A stretch of 64,000 bases of DNA from Amanita rubescens (taxonomy: Eukaryota > Basidiomycota > Agaricomycetes > Agaricales > Amanitaceae), in the NCBI GenBank assembly GCA_015039365.1, contig WION01000209.1:30509-94508 (forward strand). The letters run 5' to 3'. The notes under the pieces are model-generated. The model did no database searches, had not been told where the DNA came from, and saw nothing but the letters and a program-made list of their open reading frames with translations. Position numbers and translations under genes: made by a program. Shown in pieces: positions 55,471 through 64,000 of the stretch (position 1 is its first letter; every line of letters begins with the position of its first letter).

Positions 55471-56076
55471 TGTATGGGATTATGAAATGATTGAGTTATA
55501 CGTCGTAGAGGAGTGGTAGTTTTACATCCATGGTGGATTCATTTGATACAGTAGCATACTCCCCTATAATCGTTTCTTGTCAATTCAGTGGCGATGTTTA
55601 TGTTGAATTTCGTCGAGAGAGGACACTGGCCATCTTCAACACACGATAACCTTCTGGGCAATTTTTTTCCCGTTTATAATGTTGGCTGCGAATCGGAGGC
55701 CACAGTGGCTCCCAGAAAGCTATTTAAAGAAACAGAGTCCTTGAGCTGTGAATGTAGTGGCTATCAACATCTCAATGAAATCCTATTGTTGGCGCACTTC
55801 GAGTTTTGCACCAGATCTTCGGTTGCACGATTTGCGATAGAAAATTTGGTACGTGCCTGAAAGTAGAATCAACGAAAGCGACACTCAAACATTCCGGTCA
55901 CTACCGATGGCGCCCATAGAATGGTGATCCGGTAGTAGCGGCTATGCTGAGAGCATAACTGGTCAAACAATTATGTCAGCGTAAAAGTGCTGCGGTAGGA
56001 TGATCATCTTGAGTCTTGAGCAGATTATAAAAAAATAGAGGTCAAGTGTGAATAAATATATGGCACGAACTTAGTT
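55471..56076. other. No supported gene; no lost RING2 found
   Basis: I looked here for the missing RING2 of gene D in all frames and saw no CxxC...GCNH pattern. An open frame of 90 codons at 55588-55860 has no domain. Confidence 0.5.
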
Positions 56077-56451
56077 CTACCCTGTCAACGATCGAAACGA
56101 TATCTGAACGTTCACGTCACCGGGACATACGATATCGTTATTAACTCGGATCGGCCATGAGCGAAACATAATTTTGGCCGGGGAAGGGGAAGCATAAAAC
56201 CGCATCTGTAGCCCGTTAAAAGCCGATACTGAAGGCATGCAATGCCACGATGTGGAGCATGGCGAAACAGGTGGAAAGATCCGCACAGGCTGCAACGTCA
56301 TGATGATATACAATCGCATTGTATCTCCGGTCATGATTTGCCGCGGACTTTCTACGTCCAACCAGGTGGGTGGTACAGGAGCGGCTGCGACAAGAAATAC
56401 AGCGAGGCGAATAGACAGATTCAAGGCCCCCTTTCCGTCGAATGAGGTCAA
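56077..56451 (-). CDS. Small protein with an N-terminal hydrophobic segment, possibly secreted
   Basis: A minus-strand frame of 124 residues, starting MTSFDGKGALNLSIRLAVFL and continuing VAAAPVPPTWLDVESP; residues 13-27 could serve as a signal peptide or anchor, although the start is polar. The rest is compact and beta-like (GDTMRLYIIMTLQPVRIFPP, SWPIRVNNDIVCPGDVNVQI), with three Cys. I do not recognise the family, and further exons are possible. A real but lowly supported gene. Confidence 0.35.
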   Translation of the reverse strand: MTSFDGKGALNLSIRLAVFLVAAAPVPPTWLDVESPRQIMTGDTMRLYIIMTLQPVRIFPPVSPCSTSWHCMPSVSAFNGLQMRFYASPSPAKIMFRSWPIRVNNDIVCPGDVNVQISFRSLTG

Positions 56452-57868
56452 GTATAGAGCGACAAGATGAGGAAAGTTTCACCTAATTCGAGCCTGAGGC
56501 GCTTGCGCTGTTTCAGTCTGCACTGCTTCCAAAAAAAGAGTTCTATTCTATACACAGGGGAAACGAACTCTCTGATAATAGATGAACTCGATGCATCGGT
56601 ATTTTCCGAGTCGCGTGGCGTACTACCACCTTGGTGGCGCTGCTACGTACTATGTGTTTATGGCGCTCATATAATTAACTAGATAAGCGTCGGCTGATGC
56701 CGGCCGCGACCTTGCTTGCACGCGTTCCGCCCGTCGTGTGCGTGATGAGTTACATGGAATTATATTACTTTTGATAGTTGACTCATACAAGATAATGGAT
56801 AATGGATGTGATACTGTGAAATTGAAATGATGACTGTCATATGAATTTATAAAGCTCTTTTTTTTTCCTTTTTCTTTGTCGGTGGCCTGTTCTTCGACCG
56901 TCTCTGCCGAGAAGGTCGGTGAGAGTTACTTTTTTTTCAATAATTCCGAACGGTAATGCAGTATGTTGTTCTTGTTGTTCGATTTCGATTTCGGTTTGAT
57001 CACTTGTGGACGACTGTCCGGATATAAATGACGAGGAAGCAGTTGGGGGAGTAATAGAACTGTTGGCCAGTTGTTAGTTAAAGTTTTAAAGAGTGACTTG
57101 TTGGAGCGACGAACGGTAGTACTGGTTGGTACATGCCTTTTCTTTGAGAGAGATGGTCTTGCTGTTGACGTTGTTCCAGACGTTCGGGCTTCGGTACCTA
57201 GGTTGAAAGTCACAGACATGAGGTCAGAGGCGGAGAACGCCTGAGTCTATAATTGATTTGCATGTGCCCTCGAATTTTATCCAGGAGTGGGTGGCTGCCT
57301 TTGGTGTTTTGCTCCATCGCGGGTGATTTCCGTCGTCTAATAAACCCATTTCATTTGTTTGTATAACGACTTGTGTTCGAAAGAAAGTGTACCGGACAGA
57401 ACTGGACATGTATTTGTCTTTCACGCAGTCACGTCACCAAGCCTAAGCTGATAAGAAATAAGTGGGGGTTAGGTCATTGTAGCATGTCGCTGTGATATCG
57501 AAGAACGATCGGAACGCATGAAACAAAAACACCACGTCGTCTGGTGTGAGCAAGTCTAATATCGCAAACCATATTTCATGATCCTAGAACAACCATAAAT
57601 GTTGCATAAAGTGAAGAAGGTTAAAAAAACGGACGTTAACAAGTGGTAGGAAGCGGTGAAGTACATGGTAGATAAGATAACAAATAGATAAGATAAGCGA
57701 CCGTGGGGAAAGATAGACCACGGTTTCCCACAATTATGGACCTTGCAAGCAAGGTAATGGGTCCATGGGCTGGTAGGATCGATTCAAACATGAGAGCTTG
57801 ATTCAATCAATCAACGTTCAATGTTCAATAGTAGTACTGTACAGTCGTCTACAACCAAGCCCAAAAAA
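56452..57868. other. No confident gene; 3' region of RAE1 at the right
   Basis: Two minus-strand frames (56926-57219, Ser/Thr/Lys-rich, and 57224-57424) lie next to each other, but no splice or domain supports them. Homopolymer tracts of T (56862, 56928) occur. The last 300 bp are the probable 3' untranslated region of RAE1. Confidence 0.4.
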
Positions 57869-59333
57869 TTACGTCTTTCGAGGTCTCTTTTTTACTTCAT
57901 CGTCCTTGCATGCATGCAATAAAAGCTTTGTTGGCGTGTCGGGTGCCATTCCCGAATGACCTTTGTGCCAATCATACGATACGGCATATGCAAATATGGT
58001 GCCATTGCGATTAAAGGACCCGGTTGTGATAGGGCTAGGGGCTGGGTCAAAGGCTAATCATGTAATCAGTTACCTATTCGAATCGCACGTTCATATTCAC
58101 GAACACTTTAGTCGAATCCGTGAATCCTTGTCCCAGAAATGAACAGTGCCGTCAGAGCCTATACGATACGTAAGTGGGAGTAGATACTTTCAAGGGCACA
58201 AAAGGGACAAACCGCAAGTGGCGAATGTTCCATGAATTGGATTGAAAGCGATGTCGTTCACCGCAAAAACGATGCCTTGGTCTTTGGAATTGGGGTTGAT
58301 GTCGCGGCGGTGGCACCGAAAGGTGTAGTTGTTCCTGAGATAACGGGGTCATTTCCTATCTTCGCTCGGGGCGTTTGATGTACTGACATGCTCTCCTTAT
58401 CGTCAACAAAACTGAAGGCGGACGTCAGGTCAATGAAGAACTGTCAAAGTATAAGCTACTCACTGGACGGAGACTCTTCCTTCAACGCTGCCTATCGCAA
58501 ACCCACTCTTATCGGAGGCTGTGAAGCATGAGACGACTCGAGTTTGCCATTTCAATGGCGAAGTTAATGTCTACTCGGGGAGTTATCTGTCACAGTTTGG
58601 GATTCCAAATCGGTTGTGGTATACCTTGAAGACAGTGCCAGGGTTGCTTAAGTTGAAGATTTGAACATGACGTTCAGCCGTGCCAACAACCATGAGCGGA
58701 TATTGTACGTCAAGGGAATAACACCTCTCGGGCAATTCCACAGTCGCCACCGGTGCAGATGAACGAAGATCCCAATACTGCATTCGTAAGTCGCGCAGTT
58801 TCTTGAGAGTTTTATGACAAACCTTGATAGTCTTGTCCCAGCTGCCTGTTACCAAAATTCCACCTTGAGGAGAATCTATCCACTTGACGGCCTTGATTGG
58901 TGCGCTATGTTGAGCGACTTGAGTGGTTTGACCCGTGGCAAGATCGTACATGCGGCCTGCATTATCTGTCCCGGCGGAAATCACCTTGTTTCCTTCCTAC
59001 ACATGGTCAGAATGGGCTCGAGGCGGGAAGTGACACATACCTTGTTCCAACAAACTCCCAAGACCGGTCCATCATGCTGATACATGGCTTTCCCCTGCGC
59101 TTGACCATTGGTACCGACATCGTAAATTCGAACCTAACCGATGACTGAACTACTGTTTCCGAGCATGAAAACTTGGAGGTACATACGCTGTTGTCCCAAC
59201 TTCCGACGGCAAGGTAATCAGCTTGATTAGAGAATGCAAGAGATGAAATAGAGTCCCCCGGTGGTTGAGGTACTTCTATGTCCTTGTCTGCTGAGGTCGA
59301 GAAACGACTTGTGGGCGTGCCAAAGAGTGCCAT
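57869..59333 (-). CDS. RAE1: RAE1/Gle2 mRNA export WD40 protein
   Basis: A minus-strand gene with many short introns. The start [20 protein letters not shown] is at 59333. Blades follow: [159 protein letters not shown], then [18 protein letters not shown], and the end [20 protein letters not shown], with a stop at 57869-57871. These match human RAE1 blade for blade (for example the PERCY and GSIEGRVAI motifs). The protein binds the GLEBS motif of NUP98 at the nuclear pore and helps mRNA export and the mitotic checkpoint. BUB3 is related but lacks the DWSKGH-like end, so RAE1 is favoured. Confidence 0.93.
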
Positions 59334-59611
59334 GTGAGTTTGACCTAAACAATTGGGGTTAACCGTGTCATGATTTCAACGAATCCGGAACCGCAACGAT
59401 GACTCGAGAAGACGAACCAGAAGTAACAGCTTTCGCACACTCAACTGTCCGCCGCAGTTAGTCCCGACTGTAATTTGCTCTTGTGATTTTCCTCGTCCTA
59501 GAGGCTAATCGTTTCTCTTTATCGCGGGATTTTCGAGATGAAACATTGAAGGTTGCGAGATCAGATGTAGAGGCTACAGACGGTAGACCTCGGAGCCGAG
59601 TGACTACTGAA

Positions 59612-59635
59612 AATAATAATAATAATAATAATAAT
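59612..59635. repeat. (AAT)8 microsatellite
   Basis: Eight copies of AAT in a row. Confidence 0.95.
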
Positions 59636-60226
59636 TCGATGATGTTCCGTTTTCTCCTGTCACGACGAGCTACTTTTTACAACTGCCATTTGTCCACCCT
59701 TTTTACCTCCAGTATGGTCCTGGCTCGCAATACCACAAGTTCATCACACCAACGTTACAAGCACGGGTTAACACCTTCTGCCGCCCAGACTACTGCCACC
59801 AAATCCTGATTAACGACGACGGAAACTCTCAGCATCATTCAGAACTTCCCCGAAGGCATGCTCTATACCATTCCGTTACTCTCGTCTTGCAATACCGGAC
59901 CAATAACGGGTCTTGCCAAACGGATTGCCTCGCCAAAAGGGTTTCCTTGGGGCCAGTCGGACCGTCGGTCATGGCAACTAATTTGTCACTGTTATCACCC
60001 CACGGCTTTGCCAAATAGCAGCACCAGGCCACAGCTGCGGGTCCGCTATGACTCCTCTAGGATTCCTCGCCATTCAAGTATGAGAGCATGAACAGCTTTC
60101 AAGACCGCCATTCAACACTGGCAGGCGAATCCGGTCTTGTATTCCAGCACCAGCCCCCTGATTCCCCGCAGAACGAGGTACGCCGTCTTCAGAACAAAGC
60201 ACGAATTCTTTCATTGATGAGGACTT

Positions 60227-60232
60227 TATAAA
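60227..60232 (+). promoter_or_regulatory. TATA box (TATAAA) upstream of RBR gene E
   Basis: TATAAA lies 44 bp before the ATG at 60276, an unusually short but plausible distance. Confidence 0.45.
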
Positions 60233-60275
60233 GCCTCCTGCCTTCTTTGAAACCCAGTCTTTCTCTTGGCTTGCT

Positions 60276-63186
60276 ATGGGCGAGTCCAACAATTCTACCT
60301 GGCAAGACTACCAACCACGGGAGGCTTCAAAGCGTGATAGCCCGACACCTCAAGCCCCGCAACTGCAAGTGGAAGGGGATCGCCCTGCGCCGGGGGATCA
60401 GGCAAAGTCTCAAACTCTTGTTAGTGGATTGTATTATCAGAGCTGTCCTAGGCGAGCTGACTAGGTTTTTACAGCATAGCGCATCAGGACAGACCCGCCC
60501 GGAACTCAAACGCGCAAACTCAAAAACCGAAACCTCCGGAGCGCCAGCTGATTTGCTCGAGCTTGACCCAGAATGGCTCAAGATTGCGGAAGAAGACTCG
60601 GCTGTGATGATCCAGCGAGTAGGACTAGGCTCGTCATTCGTTGGTCTCGGAGCTGGTCTCGACGTTCGGTCACTCAAATGCGGGTTTGATACTTGCTCCA
60701 TTGAGATGAAGAATCTCCCTCTCGACGTCACGCACGTGGAGCTCCGCACATTACTTTCGACACAAGGCGTTCGCTCTCGATCATATCGTATACTCGGTAC
60801 TCAACAATATGGTGATAAAACGCTCAGGGTTTCGATCCTTGCTGAGAAGGAAGCCGCAAAGAACTTGGCTACGAAGCTTGACGGCGCTCGATTCAGAGAC
60901 AAAGTAATCGAATTCAACGTTGCTGGTTACAATTCGCTATCTGCAATCCAATCGGTCATGTCCAATATTCTTACATTGAGCTGGGAATCCCCAGAATCGA
61001 CATCGATGATCGCCGTACTCTCTTATCAAGATCCTGCCATGGCGCACGCCTTCGTTGAGCAACTCAATAGGGAGGGGCTTGGAGGTCATCCCCTTCGAGC
61101 TCATGTCGTACCGTCAGCGCCTGGTACGGCTAACACCGTAGTCAAGACAACGAAGCTGGCCGACGGAATGGAGAGACATATTTTCCAGTTTTATTCTATT
61201 TCTAGGGCACAGGCTATCCTCTTCCAGCCCGACGATCGCAGACAGGACTTGATCGCGTCCGTGAAACAGCGATTACGGCTGGGCGACATGGCTCAGACCT
61301 TCGATCGCACTGCTTCTTGTGCTGGGAAGGGCTTTTGCGTTCTTAGTGTTACCTTCGATTCATGGCACTCCGTCAGGCAAGCTTCAGAGCTTCTTTCAGG
61401 AAAGAGGTTAAAGCCTGAGCAACCTATTATTCGTTGCTACTTGCCTTTCAAGAAACCTATTCGTCATGCGGTGTATATTCCTCTAGAACCATGTTGTACG
61501 CATTATTGGAATTCTATTCCTGAGCAACACCGTAGCGAAAGGTCTATGTCGTCTATGCATTCAAACTATGGTTGTATCCCGCTAGGTGACGAAAATGCCA
61601 TCAATGTTCGGGTAGACAGCCTGGACTTGAAAAAGAACCCGAGTGATTCGTATTGGCATTGGGCATGCTCTGCGGCGCCCATACTTAATCAGATTCAGCT
61701 CCATCTGGGCTTGTCCCTTATCGAGCTATCTTGGTCAACACGAACGCTTAAACTATTTGCCGACGATCAAGGACAGTTAGACCGAGCGGTCCAGCAAATC
61801 AAGATAGATATCGAAAGAACAACATTCGTTCAACGTGTCATCACAAGCGACCGTCGCTTAATAAGGTCTTTGCAAGCGAGCGGTGCTTTGGCAATGCTGA
61901 AGGAGAAGTTCGGGGTGGCCGGACAAGTATTGCTTGACACATCCTCATCGCGTTACTTACTCAAACACCACGAATCCTGCTCTTCCGAGGTTCGTGCACT
62001 TCTCGCCAAACAAAGAACCCAGATCGAGAAATATCAACGATCTCTACGCCCCGATGACGACATTGAAGCCGAGTCATGTCCTATATGCCTAGACGACTTC
62101 TCAGACGATGATACGCAAGTACAAAAACTGGTGTGCGGACATGTATACTGTACGGGATGTTTGCACCAGTTCCTCGTCACTGCCCCGGAGCGCAACAAAT
62201 TTCCGCTACTTTGTATTGGGAACGAAGATCGATGCCAAGCGCCAATACCGATCCCTATTATTCAATCATTACTATCCCCTCTCGAATTCGACTGCCTCGT
62301 CGACAAGGCCCTGAACGCATACGTCGGGCAGCACGCCGAACAATATAAGTATTGTCCCACACAAACCTGCTCGCAGCTCTATCGCGTGACAAAGGACGCG
62401 ACCGTCTCTACTTGCCCCTCGTGCTTACTCAGTCTATGTACGGCCTGCCACAAACCGGAGCATTCTGGTATGACATGCGCTGAACGTCGTGCTCAGGATC
62501 CTTCAGAGCACGACGCGCTCAACAACCAGTGGGCGTCATCCCACGGCGCAAAGAAGTGCCCTGTATGTCAGGTGTGGATTCAGAAGACGGATGGATGCAA
62601 TCACGTCAAGTGTCGGTGCGGTGCACACATTTGTTGGTTATGCGAGCAGTCGTTTGCCAATGGGAATCAGACGTATAGGCATTTGAGAAGCGCACATGGG
62701 ATGTGGGGGCTGTATTTGGATCCGAATGAGGGTGCGAACGTGGGAGGAGCTGCAATACAAGGAGGAGGGCCTGGTCAGCAAAGGGCGGGTGACGGGTTTT
62801 TCGGTGCTCCGCCTCGTCCGGGGGAAGTTCTTATTGGACCTGGAGGTGAAGTTGCTGTTGGTGCTGGTGTTAACGCGGCGTGGTTTGCGAGACGTGTAGC
62901 ACAAGGTGCTGGTGGGATTGGACATTTGGCGAATATGGTTCCCAACTTGGGAGCGAATCTTCGTCGCCCCCTTGCGCCAGCCGTACCTCAGAATCCTCTG
63001 TTTCTCCCCGGAGCCATTGTACGTCCACCTAACCAGGCACCGGGGCATGCAGCACCCCCTCAGGCTCCCGTTTTTCAATTTCCCGGTCGCGTGCCGGCGC
63101 CACCACCCCACCAACCCGGCATGGCACCAGCAAGGCAAGCTCCCAACGCAGGCCAGGCCAACCAGATGTTTTTCATACGCCGTTGA
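60276..63186 (+). CDS. RBR gene E: RRM-like and RBR E3 ligase with Gly/Pro-rich tail
   Basis: Exon 1 is 60276-60419 (MGESNNSTWQDYQP) and exon 2 is 60475-63186, joined by a GTTAGT...TACAG intron in phase 0; about 950 residues. No CCCH finger is present. The RRM-like unit reads CSIEMKNLPLDVTHVELRTL, followed by the larger two-unit middle region seen in B and C but not A or D. RING1: CPICLDDFSDDDTQVQKLVC then GHVYC. IBR: YCPTQTCSQLYRVTK and CTACHKPEHSGMTC. RING2: CPVCQVWIQKTDGCNHVKC, with the catalytic Cys intact, and HICWLC. After HLRSAHGMWG the tail is rich in Gly, Pro and Ala, with no CaaX. All RBR elements needed for catalysis are present, so it should be an active E3. It could be the ancestral form, with CCCH and CaaX added later, or the reverse. 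Confidence 0.9.
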
Positions 63187-63664
63187 ATATTGTACACATG
63201 CATACCTATTGACGACCACTTCAACTTTACGCTTCGACTAACACATCACACATGTTCAAATGATCACGCATCATGTATTCACGATTGGATGTAAACATGT
63301 AATACTTGGATTCACTTGGATGGGGTTTTAACTATTAAATAAATGTACATGCTCAGGAAGGAAGTGCTCAGTGACATGCAATTATAGTACTGCACATTAA
63401 TCCATATTCATGCTCATGAATTATTGCCAATCTCAGGTTATCGGTATGATGAGCCTTTGTGCTCAGAGGTACATACATGTGAGAATTCACTATTGACCAC
63501 TGTGACTGTCATGACACACTGGGAACTTTGCCCTCTGACATTGAAACTGTTTGGTACACTAGTTTACATACATATCCAAAAGAAATTTCTGATTGCTCCA
63601 CATGAAGTCCCGCATTTACATGAGATTGCCAGAGGCACTGGGCCCATTGGTTTTTGTACCCTTG
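63187..63664. other. No gene seen
   Basis: The gap between the convergent RBR gene E and the TPR gene. Open frames are short and show no domain. Confidence 0.5.
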
Positions 63665-64000
63665 TCACTGATTTTTCTGTTTTGCCTTGAGAAGTTTCTC
63701 CAAGTGTTGCTTAAAATTGTGTGTATTGTGATGTTCAGATCCATAACTTGTGGCATGCCTGGACTGCATGAGATAGTAAAGACTCGCTTCATAGAGCCTT
63801 TGCTGACTTTTACATGTCAAGGCCAAATTGACCATGACTTGAAGGGTGTCTGGATGTTCTGACCCAAGCTTTACTTTCCTTGCCCTCATCACTTCTAACT
63901 GCAGCTTCTCTGCCTCATCCCATCTTCCCTGATTTGTGTATGTTGATGCCAAATTGTTCATGGTAGTGAGAGTGTCAGGATGGTCTGATCCCAGCTTTAC
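63665..64000 (-). CDS. TPR protein, C-terminal end of a gene that continues outside the window
   Basis: On the minus strand the frame is open at the right edge and ends with a stop at 63665. Three kinesin-light-chain-like TPR units are visible: VKLGSDHPDTLTTMNNLAST, then YTNQGRWDEAEKLQLEVM and VKLGSEHPDTLQVMVNLALT, and a last degenerate one. They match the TPR_12 repeats at the C-terminus of fungal NB-ARC or NACHT NLR-like proteins. The sensor and nucleotide-binding domains, if present, are outside the window. The end HLEKLLKAKQKNQ is basic. Confidence 0.8.
   Translation of the reverse strand, partial: VKLGSDHPDTLTTMNNLASTYTNQGRWDEAEKLQLEVMRARKVKLGSEHPDTLQVMVNLALTCKSQQRLYEASLYYLMQSRHATSYGSEHHNTHNFKQHLEKLLKAKQKNQ

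Larger units (their letters stand above)
59334..60275. other. Gap holding an (AAT)n microsatellite and the promoter of RBR gene E
   Basis: Open frames on the plus strand around 59483-59809 and 59858-60091 show no domain. The start of RBR gene E is at 60276. No RNA gene was seen. Confidence 0.45.

Overview
This window looks like nuclear DNA of a filamentous basidiomycete (Agaricomycete). Genes are closely packed and split by many short GT-AG introns of about 45-60 bp. The recognisable families are eukaryotic (CUL1, RAE1, U5-40K, TMEM135, RBR E3 ligases), and several are typical of mushroom-forming fungi: the HNH-nuclease family, DUF4470-MYND proteins, an expanded RBR family and a TPR tail of the kind found on fungal NLR-like proteins. 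No prokaryotic, organellar or intact transposon gene was seen. All assignments come from reading the sequence; no database search was run.

Layout. Positions 1-7600 are poor in genes and full of decay: a hairpin repeat, a broken ABC-ATPase, remnants of unidentified genes and one small C2H2 zinc-finger gene. Positions 7640-15780 carry an HNH-nuclease gene (minus strand), a long coiled-coil gene and TMEM135 (both plus). Positions 16578-26279 hold a tandem array of three related genes (A, B, C). Each encodes CCCH zinc fingers, an RRM-like region, a RING-between-RING (RBR) ubiquitin-ligase module and a C-terminal CaaX prenylation motif. B is broken by three one-base insertions, and an orphan tail of A sits between B and C. 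An acidic protein and the U5 snRNP 40-kDa WD40 protein follow. Positions 29271-37457 hold two tandem DUF4470-MYND genes (minus). Positions 38000-41300 carry a small secreted-protein candidate, an inverted-repeat element, and a chimera made of a 3' cullin copy joined to a piece of the TMEM135 gene. Positions 41372-47566 contain a frameshifted F-box-like gene, the intact cullin-1 gene (minus) and a decayed third DUF4470-MYND copy (plus). Positions 47920-52435 contain a basic zinc-binding-like protein (minus), a probable Arb1-type Argonaute-chaperone subunit (plus) and an intron-containing tRNA-Asp. Positions 52962-63186 contain RBR paralog D (no RING2), RAE1 (minus) and RBR paralog E (no CCCH finger, no CaaX). 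A TPR gene (minus) runs off the right edge.

How it fits together. Two themes recur: ubiquitin transfer (five RBR genes or pseudogenes, CUL1, a possible F-box protein) and RNA handling (CCCH and RRM-like modules on the ligases, U5-40K, RAE1, an Arb1-like protein). The most unusual item is the CCCH + RRM-like + RBR + CaaX protein: a predicted RNA-binding, prenylated E3 ligase. Its RBR closely resembles the C-terminal part of the plant DEAH11/12 helicase-RBR proteins, but no helicase is present. Local duplication is the main source of novelty here: RBR units of about 3.6 kb, MYND units of about 4.3 kb, a promoter copied up to its start codon, and the cullin/TMEM135 chimera.
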